Shown: positions 1-5,812 of the stretch, in pieces
How the letters are laid out: the number at the start of each line of letters is the position of its first letter
Position numbering within the stretch: the first letter of the stretch is position 1
Assembly: GCA_910579335.1 (NCBI GenBank)
Contig: CAJTUQ010000031.1
Coordinates: 1-11,577, forward strand
Direction of reading: 5' to 3'
DNA length: 11,577 bases
From: an uncultured Dorea sp.
GTDB lineage: Bacteria > Bacillota > Clostridia > Lachnospirales > Lachnospiraceae
Translations under genes and position numbers: made by a program
The notes under the pieces: generated by a model
The model's database searches: none
What the model was told of the DNA's origin: nothing
The model's input: only the letters and a program-made list of their open reading frames with translations

Positions 1-13
1 TTGAAAATATTTC

Positions 14-49
14 TCTATTGTATTATGTTTAGTCTAAAGACACAATAGA
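14..49. repeat. Imperfect inverted repeat upstream of the suf promoter
   Basis: TCTATTGT (14-21) is repeated in inverse as ACAATAGA (42-49). Between the arms is a second small inverted repeat, TTTAG-T-CTAAA (28-38). As RNA this could fold into an interrupted hairpin, but no T-run follows it. It lies about 75 bases upstream of the sufC promoter, so it could be a regulator site for suf or the end of an upstream gene outside the window. Function is not known. Confidence 0.3.
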
Positions 50-122
50 TATCATAGAAAGTTAACGAAGACATAAGAATTTCTTTAGAAAATGCAGCAT
101 CTGGAAACAATATAATTTTAGG

Positions 123-151
123 TTGCAGGAATATGCGGTTTCGATTATAAT
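123..151 (+). promoter_or_regulatory. Sigma-A promoter of sufC-sufB
   Basis: TTGCAG (123-128), a 17-base spacer and a perfect TATAAT (146-151) form a good vegetative promoter. Transcription should begin near 158, giving a leader of about 22 bases. The ribosome binding site AAAGGAG (165-171) lies 8 bases before the sufC ATG. I see no riboswitch-sized leader. Confidence 0.75.
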
Positions 152-179
152 GTACTGTGGTTAGAAAGGAGCTGCACCT

Positions 180-911
180 ATGCTGGACGTTAGAAATCTG
201 ACATTTAAAGTCAATGAGAATGGAATAGAGAGAAGTATTGTTAAAAATATAAGTTTTCAGGTCGGGGACGGGGAGATGCTCGTTATTACAGGTCCCAACG
301 GCGGCGGGAAATCATCTCTTGCGAAAGTACTGATGGGAATTGAGGAGGCCGACAGCGGACAGATTATTTTGGACGGCGAGGATATTACCGCATATGATAT
401 GAACCACAGGGCGAATGCGGGAATCGGGTTTGCATTCCAGCAGCCGCCGAGATTCAAAGGTATGACAGTAATACGGCTGTTGTCCCTTGCGGCGGGCAGG
501 GAGCTGTCAAAGCCGGAGTGCTGCCGCATGCTGAGCGCCGTAGGATTATGTGCCAATGAGTATATTACGAGGGAAGTGGATGCAACGCTCTCCGGCGGAG
601 AGATGAAGCGTCTGGAGATTGCCACGGTGCTGGCAAGAACCCATAAGCTGTGTATTTTTGACGAGCCGGAGGCCGGAATTGATTTGTGGAGCTTTTCGAT
701 GCTTGTCCAGCAGTTTGAAGCCATCCATGAAAAGAAAGAACAGAGCCTGATTCTGATATCCCACCAGGAGAGGATTATCCAGATGGCGGATAGAATCATG
801 GTGATTGAGGATGGGCGGATTAATTTGATAGGAGCGGCAGAGGATGTGCTTCCTAAATTGATGAATACAGCAGACAGCCTTGCATGTCTCAAGAGGAATG
901 CTTCTGTTTAA
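180..911 (+). CDS. sufC: SufC-type ABC ATPase of Fe-S cluster assembly
   Basis: Cytoplasmic ATPase that powers the SufB scaffold during iron-sulfur cluster assembly. The 243-residue length is normal for SufC (about 250). Walker A is GPNGGGKSS (residues 38-46), the Q-loop glutamine is about Q88, the ABC signature is LSGGE (137-141), Walker B ends in IFDEPEAGID (159-168) and the switch histidine is H195 in LISHQE. Walker B reads DEPEAGID, where most SufC proteins have a DETDSGLD-like sequence, so this is a divergent member. There are no membrane segments. The start is supported by AAAGGAG 8 bases upstream. Its partner gene starts 19 bases after the stop, an operon arrangement. A generic ABC importer ATPase is the alternative, but the SufB-type neighbour makes SufC much more likely. 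Confidence 0.9.
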   Translation: MLDVRNLTFKVNENGIERSIVKNISFQVGDGEMLVITGPNGGGKSSLAKVLMGIEEADSGQIILDGEDITAYDMNHRANAGIGFAFQQPPRFKGMTVIRLLSLAAGRELSKPECCRMLSAVGLCANEYITREVDATLSGGEMKRLEIATVLARTHKLCIFDEPEAGIDLWSFSMLVQQFEAIHEKKEQSLILISHQERIIQMADRIMVIEDGRINLIGAAEDVLPKLMNTADSLACLKRNASV

Positions 912-930
912 TAATAGAGGAGAATGACAC

Positions 931-1854
931 ATGACGTTAGATGAGATTACACAGAAAATATTAAAGCAGATTGACGAAAAAGGATTTAAGCAGGACGGGG
1001 CGTTTAACTTAAGGCACAACGGAACGGCGCTCTGCCACGGCGACAGTGAGCACATTAAGATTAAGAAAAAAGAGGACAAACAGGGGATAGATGTCTACAT
1101 TGACGGCAATACAAAAGGCGAGCAGGTTCATATTCCCGTAGTCGTAGATGCATCGGGCATGACGGATGTCGTATATAATGATTTTTATATTGCAAGTGGA
1201 GCTGACGTTACAATCATTGCAGGATGCGGAATCCATAACAGCGGCTGCAATGAGAGCAGGCATGACGGAATCCATTCCTTTCATGTGGCGAGCGGGGCGA
1301 ATGTCCGGTATGAAGAAAAGCACTACGGCGAGGGGGAAGGCACCGGCGCAAAGGTGTTGAATCCGGTTACGAACATTTATATGGAAGAGGATGCGGTATT
1401 TACTTTAGATACGGCGCAGATAAAGGGTGTGGATTCCACGGAGAGGGAGACGAATATTACTATAGGGAAAGGTTCCAAATTATACGTGGTGGAAAAACTG
1501 ATGACACATGACAGCCAGACTGCGGTTTCCAATATGGAGGTGCAGCTTAATGGTGAGGGAAGCTCTGCGCAGATAATATCCCGCTCTGTTGCGAAGGGAG
1601 AATCAAAACAGGTTTTTCATCCGAAGGCTGTGGGGAATGCGGGATGTCATGCGCATGTGCAGTGTGATTCTATTATTATGGGACATGCGCAGGTCAGTTC
1701 GATTCCGGAAATTAATGCAAAGCATTTGGTTGCGGCGATTATCCATGAAGCGGCAATTGGCAGAATTAATGACGAGCAGTTGATTAAACTGCGTACGATG
1801 GGAATGACAGAAGAAGAAGCGGAGAATGTAATTATTGACAATTTTTTAAACTAA
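931..1854 (+). CDS. sufB: Short SufB/SufD-family Fe-S scaffold protein
   Basis: Probable scaffold subunit that works with the SufC ATPase. The product is 307 residues, far shorter than classical SufB (about 465-495), and consists of a small N-terminal part followed by the beta-helical core. The C-terminal part matches the SufB core: QCDSIIMG (244-251), SIPEI (257-261), HEAAIGRI (272-279) and a helical tail with LRTMGMTEEEAE (288-299). C245 and E273 align with E. coli SufB C405 and E434 by the flanking QCD and HEA motifs, with spacing of 28 against 29, so it looks SufB-like rather than SufD-like. AGAGGAG (916-922) lies 8 bases before ATG. No sufD, sufS or sufU is in the window. This resembles the minimal two-gene SufBC/SmsCB type found in anaerobes. 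The symbol is approximate. Confidence 0.8.
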   Translation: MTLDEITQKILKQIDEKGFKQDGAFNLRHNGTALCHGDSEHIKIKKKEDKQGIDVYIDGNTKGEQVHIPVVVDASGMTDVVYNDFYIASGADVTIIAGCGIHNSGCNESRHDGIHSFHVASGANVRYEEKHYGEGEGTGAKVLNPVTNIYMEEDAVFTLDTAQIKGVDSTERETNITIGKGSKLYVVEKLMTHDSQTAVSNMEVQLNGEGSSAQIISRSVAKGESKQVFHPKAVGNAGCHAHVQCDSIIMGHAQVSSIPEINAKHLVAAIIHEAAIGRINDEQLIKLRTMGMTEEEAENVIIDNFLN

Positions 1855-1879
1855 TTCAGGCATAATTGAAATATAGTTT

Positions 1880-1908
1880 TTGCATCATTGGGCAAAGTGT
1901 GGTACTAT
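1880..1908 (+). promoter_or_regulatory. Sigma-A promoter of the coiled-coil protein gene
   Basis: TTGCAT (1880-1885), a 17-base spacer and TACTAT (1903-1908) predict a start of transcription near 1915. The promoter lies inside the upstream in-frame extension of the next reading frame. That argues that translation starts at 1935 rather than at the earlier ATG at 1866. Confidence 0.6.
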
Positions 1909-1934
1909 TTTCTTATATCACATGGAGGGAGAGT

Positions 1935-3002
1935 ATGGAGCATTTGTTAAAGAAGTGGATTCGGACAGGCATATTTTGTACAGGCTTACTGTTTTTTTCA
2001 GGTTTTGGAAGCGCAGTGGAGGCCGGGGACATCGAGAGTATGGAGAGCCAGTCGTCGAATCTGAAAAACGAGTTAGATAATGTAAATCAGGAATTACTGG
2101 ATATCGGCAATGATATTGCCGATGTGGAAGAGAAGATAGAAGAGACGACGGGGGAGATAGAAAAGACGCGGGAGCAGCTTTCTATTGCGAAGCACAGCGA
2201 GGAGCAGCAGTACGAGGAATTGAAACTGCGCATTAAGTATATGTATGAAAACGACAGTGTGTCCATGCTGGAAGTCCTTATTTCGGCGGAAAGCATGAAT
2301 GAGTTTTTGAACAGAGTCGACTTTATACAGAACGTCAGTGAATATGACCGTAATAAGCTGGAGGAGTTCCAAACGCTCCGTGAGAATATAGCGGCTCAGG
2401 AGCAGCATCTGGTAGATGAGAAGGAGTCTCAGGTCAAGCTTCAGAAAAAGCTGGATTTAAGGAAAAAAGAATTAAAAGGAAAAGCCGATTCAATGTCGGT
2501 AGACTTAGCTGCGCTGAGGAACAAGATACAGGCTCTGCGTGCGGAAGAAGCCCGGAGAGCTGCCGAGGAAGCGAGACGGAGAGAAGAAGAGCAGGCAAGA
2601 AAAGAGGCGGAGGAAGCCGAAGAGAAGAAAGCAGCAAAGACAACTGCACAGGTGAAAAATAATTCGGATAAAAATACGTCCGACAAGACTGCATCTTCAA
2701 ATAAAGGCGGCGGATATGATATGCCGTCCGGCGGCGGAGTGCTTACTAAGAAAAAGGGCGTCAATTATTACAATGGGCACAGGGAGACGTACTATTCGCA
2801 GAAGGTTCTTCCGGGACATGGATTAAAGATTCCGGGACGGCATGTTGCGTCGGACGGGACCATTCGCGATTCGGATGGATATATCTGTGTTGCGAGCAGC
2901 GATTATCCAAAAGGAACCGTTGTGAAAACATCACTTGGGCCGGGGAAGGTCTATGATTCAGGCTGTGCGTCGGGAACGATAGACTTGTATACAGACTGGT
3001 AA
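1935..3002 (+). CDS. Secreted coiled-coil protein with 3D/double-psi-barrel-like C-terminus
   Basis: Predicted exported cell-wall protein of 355 residues. Residues 1-30 form a signal peptide (LLKKWIR, a hydrophobic stretch, then VEA). Residues about 33-235 are charged coiled coil resembling the N-terminal domain of PcsB/CwlO-type murein hydrolases, including the typical MLEVLISAES and EFLNRVDFIQ segment (111-132). An alanine/glutamate/arginine-rich stretch (200-235) and a Ser/Lys/Gly linker (236-275) follow. The last 65 residues resemble a compact 3D-type domain, with D323 in SSDYPKG, D341 in VYDSG and D350 in TIDLY as the three candidate acidic residues. The expected NlpC/P60 or peptidase M23 domain is absent. 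GGAGGG (1924-1929) supports the 1935 ATG; the upstream ATG at 1866 would precede the promoter. Role in peptidoglycan remodelling is inferred. Confidence 0.75.
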   Translation: MEHLLKKWIRTGIFCTGLLFFSGFGSAVEAGDIESMESQSSNLKNELDNVNQELLDIGNDIADVEEKIEETTGEIEKTREQLSIAKHSEEQQYEELKLRIKYMYENDSVSMLEVLISAESMNEFLNRVDFIQNVSEYDRNKLEEFQTLRENIAAQEQHLVDEKESQVKLQKKLDLRKKELKGKADSMSVDLAALRNKIQALRAEEARRAAEEARRREEEQARKEAEEAEEKKAAKTTAQVKNNSDKNTSDKTASSNKGGGYDMPSGGGVLTKKKGVNYYNGHRETYYSQKVLPGHGLKIPGRHVASDGTIRDSDGYICVASSDYPKGTVVKTSLGPGKVYDSGCASGTIDLYTDW

Positions 3003-3014
3003 ACATGATAAGTA

Positions 3015-3053
3015 AAATGCTGGTATTCCGTGTTGCGGAAACCAGCATTTTTT
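3015..3053. terminator. Strong, probably bidirectional terminator
   Basis: The outer stem AAATGCTGGT (3015-3024) pairs with ACCAGCATTT (3041-3050), and the inner stem TTCCG/CGGAA encloses a TGTTG loop, with one bulged A. A T-run (3048-3053) follows on the plus strand, ending the coiled-coil gene. On the minus strand the hairpin is followed by TTTTAC, so it can also end the YbjQ-family gene. Confidence 0.9.
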
Positions 3054-3062
3054 GTTTGCTTA

Positions 3063-3386
3063 TTATAATTCGGATGAAACGAATTTGACAGCGGTCCCGT
3101 ATGCCATAACCTCTGCCGCACCCTGAGTTACGGAGCTTGATGCATAACGGATATTGATGACGGCGTCTGCCCCCATCGCCTGTGCATCTGCGGCCATGCG
3201 TTTTGTAGCGACGGCTCTCGCTTCGTTCATCATCTCGGTATAGGAGGTAAGTTCTCCTCCTACCAGCGTTTTTAAACCGTTCACGAAGTCTTTTCCGAAA
3301 TGTACGGACTGAATCATCGTTCCCCGTACGAGGCCGATCATTTCAAAATTTTTCCCTGGAATATAATCGGTATTTACTAAAATCAT
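3063..3386 (-). CDS. YbjQ/UPF0145 family protein
   Basis: A 107-residue cytoplasmic protein of the YbjQ/UPF0145 (heavy-metal-binding, DUF74) family, whose members form small oligomeric barrels. The family length is about 103-107. Recognisable features are the N-terminal IPGKNFEMIGLVRG (residues 9-22) and the central GGELTSYTEMMNEAR (43-57). Near the end are MGADAVINIRY (71-81) and a terminal strand with VMAYGTAVKF (93-102). There are no signal peptide, membrane segments or cysteines. The biochemical role is not established for the family. The ATG is preceded by AGGAGG within plus-strand 3393-3399, 6 bases away. It has its own promoter overlapping a perfect inverted repeat and is probably monocistronic, ending at the terminator shared with the convergent gene. 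Confidence 0.9.
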   Translation of the reverse strand: MILVNTDYIPGKNFEMIGLVRGTMIQSVHFGKDFVNGLKTLVGGELTSYTEMMNEARAVATKRMAADAQAMGADAVINIRYASSSVTQGAAEVMAYGTAVKFVSSEL

Positions 3387-3403
3387 AAGATGTCCTCCTA
3401 ATA

Positions 3404-3435
3404 TATAATTGTACCATTTAATTAGTACAATTATA
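3404..3435. promoter_or_regulatory. 11-bp perfect inverted repeat over the ybjQ-family promoter (putative operator)
   Basis: TATAATTGTAC (3404-3414) and GTACAATTATA (3425-3435) are exact reverse complements separated by 10 bases. The right arm contains the minus-strand -10 box, and the rest covers the predicted start and early transcribed region of the YbjQ-family gene. A dimeric repressor site is the simplest reading. A weak hairpin at the end of the dapB transcript is the alternative, but no T-run follows on the minus strand. Confidence 0.5.
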
Positions 3436-3458
3436 CTATGTGTTCAATAAAAATGCAA
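3430..3458 (-). promoter_or_regulatory. Sigma-A promoter of the YbjQ-family gene
   Basis: On the minus strand, TTGCAT (plus 3458-3453), a 17-base spacer and a perfect TATAAT (plus 3435-3430) are present. The predicted transcription start is near 3423, inside the inverted repeat. The promoter lies between the dapB stop and this gene, so the two need not be cotranscribed. Confidence 0.65.
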
Positions 3459-3463
3459 TAGAG

Positions 3464-4267
3464 TTACGAAAAATTCAGTACATCTTTTATTGTATAAAAA
3501 CCTGGGGCTTTTCCTTCAAGATAAGCTGCGCAGTCGCACGCTCCTCTTGCAAAGCATTCCCAGTTGTAGGAATGGTGGGTGATTTCAAGCCGTTCACCCA
3601 TACCGCCGAAAAATACGGTGTGGCTGCTGGGGATATTTCCGGCCCTGAGGGAATGGTAGCCGATAGAGCCTTTTATGCGCGGCGCGGCGCCTTCGCGTCC
3701 GTAAACGGCAACGTCGGGAAGTTCTTTTCCTAAAGCATGAGCCATAATTTCACCCATTTCTTTGGAAGTGCCGCTAGGAGCGTCCTTTTTCCACTGGTCA
3801 TGCATCTCCAGAATTTCAATGTCCAGTTCGTTTCCGGCTGTGGAGACTACCAGTTCTAAAAGTTTATTCATAATATTAACCAGTTTTGAAGTGTTGGCGG
3901 CATAGAGCATTGGGATGTGGGCGGCGGCGTCCATAAAACGCTGCATTTCCTCTGGCGTGAAACCTGTAGTGCCGCATACGAGCGCCTTTTTGTGCGCAAT
4001 GGCAAGATCCAGTACGGTCATTGCCATTTCTTTTGTGGAAAAATCGATAATAACATCACAGCTGTCAATGACATCTTCCAAATTATCTACTACCGGAACA
4101 CCGATTTCCCTGCCGAGCATGGCGGCTGTGCCGAGGTCGCTTCCGATATAATCCCGCCCTGCGGGAGCGATGCCTGCGATTAGCTGCATATCATCTCTGG
4201 ATGCGGCGGCCTGTGTGATCAACCTTCCCATTTTCCCTTTCGGCCCGACTACAATTACTTTCATCAT
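3464..4267 (-). CDS. dapB: DapB-like 4-hydroxy-tetrahydrodipicolinate reductase (divergent)
   Basis: A 267-residue cytoplasmic homologue of DapB, which reduces 4-hydroxy-tetrahydrodipicolinate with NAD(P)H in the lysine and diaminopimelate pathway. The nucleotide-binding loop is GPKGKMG (residues 8-14). DFSTKE (75-80), CGTTGF (98-103), AANTS (123-127), KDAPSGTS (161-168) and RAGNIPSSHTV (208-218) follow the family order, and length is normal. By the DAPSGT anchor, the E. coli catalytic H159 and K163 correspond to H156 and K160, but the second histidine (H160) is D157. The segment corresponding to HKASSR reads HHSYNW, so a usually conserved arginine is W236. AAAGGAG (plus 4276-4282) selects the ATG at 4267. 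No other lysine genes are adjacent. It could be an authentic lineage-specific DapB or a paralogue with altered substrate. Confidence 0.82.
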   Translation of the reverse strand: MMKVIVVGPKGKMGRLITQAAASRDDMQLIAGIAPAGRDYIGSDLGTAAMLGREIGVPVVDNLEDVIDSCDVIIDFSTKEMAMTVLDLAIAHKKALVCGTTGFTPEEMQRFMDAAAHIPMLYAANTSKLVNIMNKLLELVVSTAGNELDIEILEMHDQWKKDAPSGTSKEMGEIMAHALGKELPDVAVYGREGAAPRIKGSIGYHSLRAGNIPSSHTVFFGGMGERLEITHHSYNWECFARGACDCAAYLEGKAPGFYTIKDVLNFS

Positions 4268-4317
4268 AATAGGAACTCCTTTCGCATATCATTTATGTGA
4301 ATTTGAATGTTTCTTGT

Positions 4318-4346
4318 ATTATAACATAATTGATAGAAAAAAACTC
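4318..4346 (-). promoter_or_regulatory. Extended -10 promoter of dapB
   Basis: The minus strand reads TG-T-TATAAT (plus 4326-4318), a perfect -10 with the TGn extension. The -35 position (plus 4346-4341, GAGTTT) is poor, which fits an extended -10 promoter. It abuts the -35 box of the tRNA promoter facing the other way. Confidence 0.5.
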
Positions 4347-4375
4347 TTGCTTTCTTTGACAGGATTCGCTAAAAT
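4347..4375 (+). promoter_or_regulatory. Sigma-A promoter of tRNA-Pro
   Basis: TTGCTT (4347-4352), a 17-base spacer and TAAAAT (4370-4375) predict transcription starting near 4382, only about two bases before the mature tRNA 5' end. A TTGACA at 4356-4361 has no -10 box at a usable distance. Confidence 0.6.
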
Positions 4376-4383
4376 AATAACAT

Positions 4384-4458
4384 CGGGGTATGGCTCAGTT
4401 TGGTTAGAGCGCACGGCTGGGGGCCGTGAGGTCGCAGGTTCGAATCCTGTTACCCCGA
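4384..4458 (+). tRNA. tRNA-Pro (anticodon GGG)
   Basis: A complete cloverleaf can be drawn by eye. The acceptor stem CGGGGTA/TACCCCG is 4384-4390 with 4451-4457. The D arm is GCTC/GAGC. The anticodon stem CACGG/CCGTG (4412-4416, 4424-4428) holds loop CTGGGGG with anticodon GGG at 4419-4421. The T arm is GCAGG-TTCGAAT-CCTGT, and the discriminator base is A. The C1-G72 pair and A73 are typical of bacterial tRNA-Pro. The 3' CCA is not encoded and must be added. GGG reads CCC and CCU codons. No clear terminator separates it from the kinase gene 56 bases downstream. Confidence 0.95.
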
Positions 4459-4514
4459 TTATTTTATTTCTGCGTGCAGCGGCAAAGATTAGTATCCAAA
4501 GGAGAGTGCGGTTT

Positions 4515-5465
4515 ATGAAAAAGAGAGTCGTGGTAGCATTAGGGCACCGGGCGCTGGGAACGAATCTGCCGAAGCAGATGGAAGCGGTGAAAAAAACATC
4601 TAAAGTGATTGCCGATTTGATTGAGGACGGATATCAGGTGGCGATTACCCATAGCAACGCGCCTCAGGTCGGTATGATTCATACTGCGATGAATGAGTTC
4701 GGAAAGGAACATGAGGATTATACGGCGGCTCCGATGTCTGTCTGTTCTGCCATGAGCCAGGGATATATCGGTTATGATTTACAGAATGCAATTCGCGAGG
4801 AACTGCTAAACCGCGGTGTTTACAGGACGGTAAGTACGATTCTGACTCAGGTAATCGTGGATCCTTATGATGAGGCCTTCTATACGCCGACGAAGATTCT
4901 CGGACGTTATATGAATGCGGAGGAGGCCAATGAAGAACGGAAGAAAGGGAATTACGTGGCAGAAGAGCCGGGAAAGGGATACCGGCGGATTGTGTCTGCG
5001 CCGAATCCGGTCAGTATTGTCGAGATAGATGCTGTCAGGACTCTTCTGGATGCAGATCAAATCGTTATAGCCTGCGGAGGAGGGGGGATTCCCGTATTGC
5101 AGCAGGACAACCATCTGAAAGGCGCCAGTGCGGTAATAGAGAAAGACCTGATTGCGGGAAAGATGGCGGAGGAAGTGGATGCGGATGAGCTGATTATCTT
5201 AACCAGCGTCGAGAAGGTGAAGATAAATCTGGGGCGGCCGCATGAAGAAGCGCTTGATGAGATTACCGTGAAGGAAGCGAGAAAATATATGGAGGAAGGG
5301 CACTTTGGAGAGTATAATATGCTTCCTAAGCTGAGTGCCTCCGTAGAGTTTATTGAGAAAAGGAAGGGGAGACGCGCGGTTATCACTTCTTTTGAATGCC
5401 TTAAGGATGCGTTGAAGGGGAAGAACGGCACTTGGATAAGAGAACGCCGGGAGGCGGAAGTTTAG
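4515..5465 (+). CDS. arcC: Carbamate kinase family protein (divergent)
   Basis: A 316-residue member of the carbamate kinase branch of the amino-acid kinase fold; typical members are about 310 residues and convert carbamoyl phosphate plus ADP to ATP and carbamate. Conserved parts are SQGYIGYDLQNA (72-83, canonical TQGxIGY region), VDPYDEAFYTPTKILG (115-130) and ACGGGGIPV (179-187). VIEKDL (201-206), LTSVEKVKIN (224-233) and NMLPKLSA (266-273) also match. The two phosphate-binding loops are unusual: VALGHRALG (7-15) replaces the GGNA loop, and THSNAPQVG (45-53) replaces HGNGPQVG. The lysines of the VIDKD and MLPK motifs are retained. AAAGGAG (4498-4504) lies 10 bases before ATG. No arginine deiminase or ornithine carbamoyltransferase gene is adjacent, so the physiological substrate is uncertain. 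The frame is open upstream through the tRNA, but that extension is not coding. Confidence 0.82.
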   Translation: MKKRVVVALGHRALGTNLPKQMEAVKKTSKVIADLIEDGYQVAITHSNAPQVGMIHTAMNEFGKEHEDYTAAPMSVCSAMSQGYIGYDLQNAIREELLNRGVYRTVSTILTQVIVDPYDEAFYTPTKILGRYMNAEEANEERKKGNYVAEEPGKGYRRIVSAPNPVSIVEIDAVRTLLDADQIVIACGGGGIPVLQQDNHLKGASAVIEKDLIAGKMAEEVDADELIILTSVEKVKINLGRPHEEALDEITVKEARKYMEEGHFGEYNMLPKLSASVEFIEKRKGRRAVITSFECLKDALKGKNGTWIRERREAEV

Positions 5466-5528
5466 ATAATGAAGGTATAGAATCTGCAAAAAAGGGTATC
5501 CTAAGAAAAAAAGCAAGGAGGACTCCCT

Positions 5529-5714
5529 ATGAAAGCAAGAGTAAATGAAGGGTGTATTTCCTGCGGTGCATGTGTCGCAGCGTGCCCGGAGGTGTTTCGA
5601 TTTAATGACGACGGTATTGCAGAAGCGTTTGCCGATATTGCGCCGGAATATGAAAAGCCGGCTGCAGAGGCAAGAGATGGATGTCCGGTTTCGGTTATAG
5701 ATATTGAAGAATAG
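5529..5714 (+). CDS. Small [4Fe-4S] ferredoxin
   Basis: A 61-residue cytoplasmic electron carrier. The N-terminal CISCGACVAACP (residues 9-20) and the late CP at 52-53 match single-cluster [4Fe-4S] ferredoxins of Clostridia and Thermotoga type. C9, C12, C15 and C52 are the probable cluster ligands, and C19 is an extra cysteine where two-cluster proteins would bind a second cluster. The acidic composition is normal for ferredoxins. A perfect AAGGAGG (5515-5521) 7 bases before ATG predicts strong translation. It starts 63 bases after the kinase gene. I see no convincing promoter or terminator between, so cotranscription is likely. A strong hairpin terminator follows. The redox partner cannot be told from context. 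Confidence 0.92.
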   Translation: MKARVNEGCISCGACVAACPEVFRFNDDGIAEAFADIAPEYEKPAAEARDGCPVSVIDIEE

Positions 5715-5726
5715 CAAAAGACGGAG

Positions 5727-5765
5727 ATTCGCATATACTATAGTGAATAGTGTATGCGAATTTTT
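5727..5765 (+). terminator. Rho-independent terminator after the ferredoxin gene
   Basis: A 15-base stem (5727-5741 with 5747-5761, one G-U pair in RNA) encloses the loop AGTGA and is followed by TTTTT (5761-5765). It closes the kinase-ferredoxin unit and lies upstream of the YlmC-like gene. A longer start of that gene at 5750 would fall inside this hairpin. Confidence 0.88.
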
Positions 5766-5812
5766 GGTATGTCTGGGACAGATGCGTATCAAAAATGCGG
5801 GAGTGGAGAAAT

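Noticed and set aside
257..892. Long minus-strand open frame opposite sufC
   Set aside because: It is a shadow of sufC's codon pattern, with no ribosome site or recognisable domain. The same applies to other long antisense frames, such as those opposite the kinase, truA and the protease linker.
1866..1934. A 23-residue N-terminal extension of the coiled-coil protein from an upstream ATG
   Set aside because: The promoter at 1880-1908 lies inside it, a good ribosome site and signal peptide begin at 1935, and the extension has no ribosome site.
4170..4514. An in-frame 115-residue extension of the carbamate kinase
   Set aside because: It runs antisense to dapB and straight through the tRNA-Pro gene. 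The kinase begins normally at the 4515 ATG with AAAGGAG upstream.
5727..5761. The ferredoxin-side inverted repeat as a regulator operator
   Set aside because: A 15-base stem, 5-base loop and T-run directly after a stop codon fit an intrinsic terminator better.
5750..5812. A longer start for the YlmC-like gene
   Set aside because: The ATG at 5750 lies within the ferredoxin terminator hairpin and the extra residues do not match the family. The 5795 ATG remains a minor alternative.
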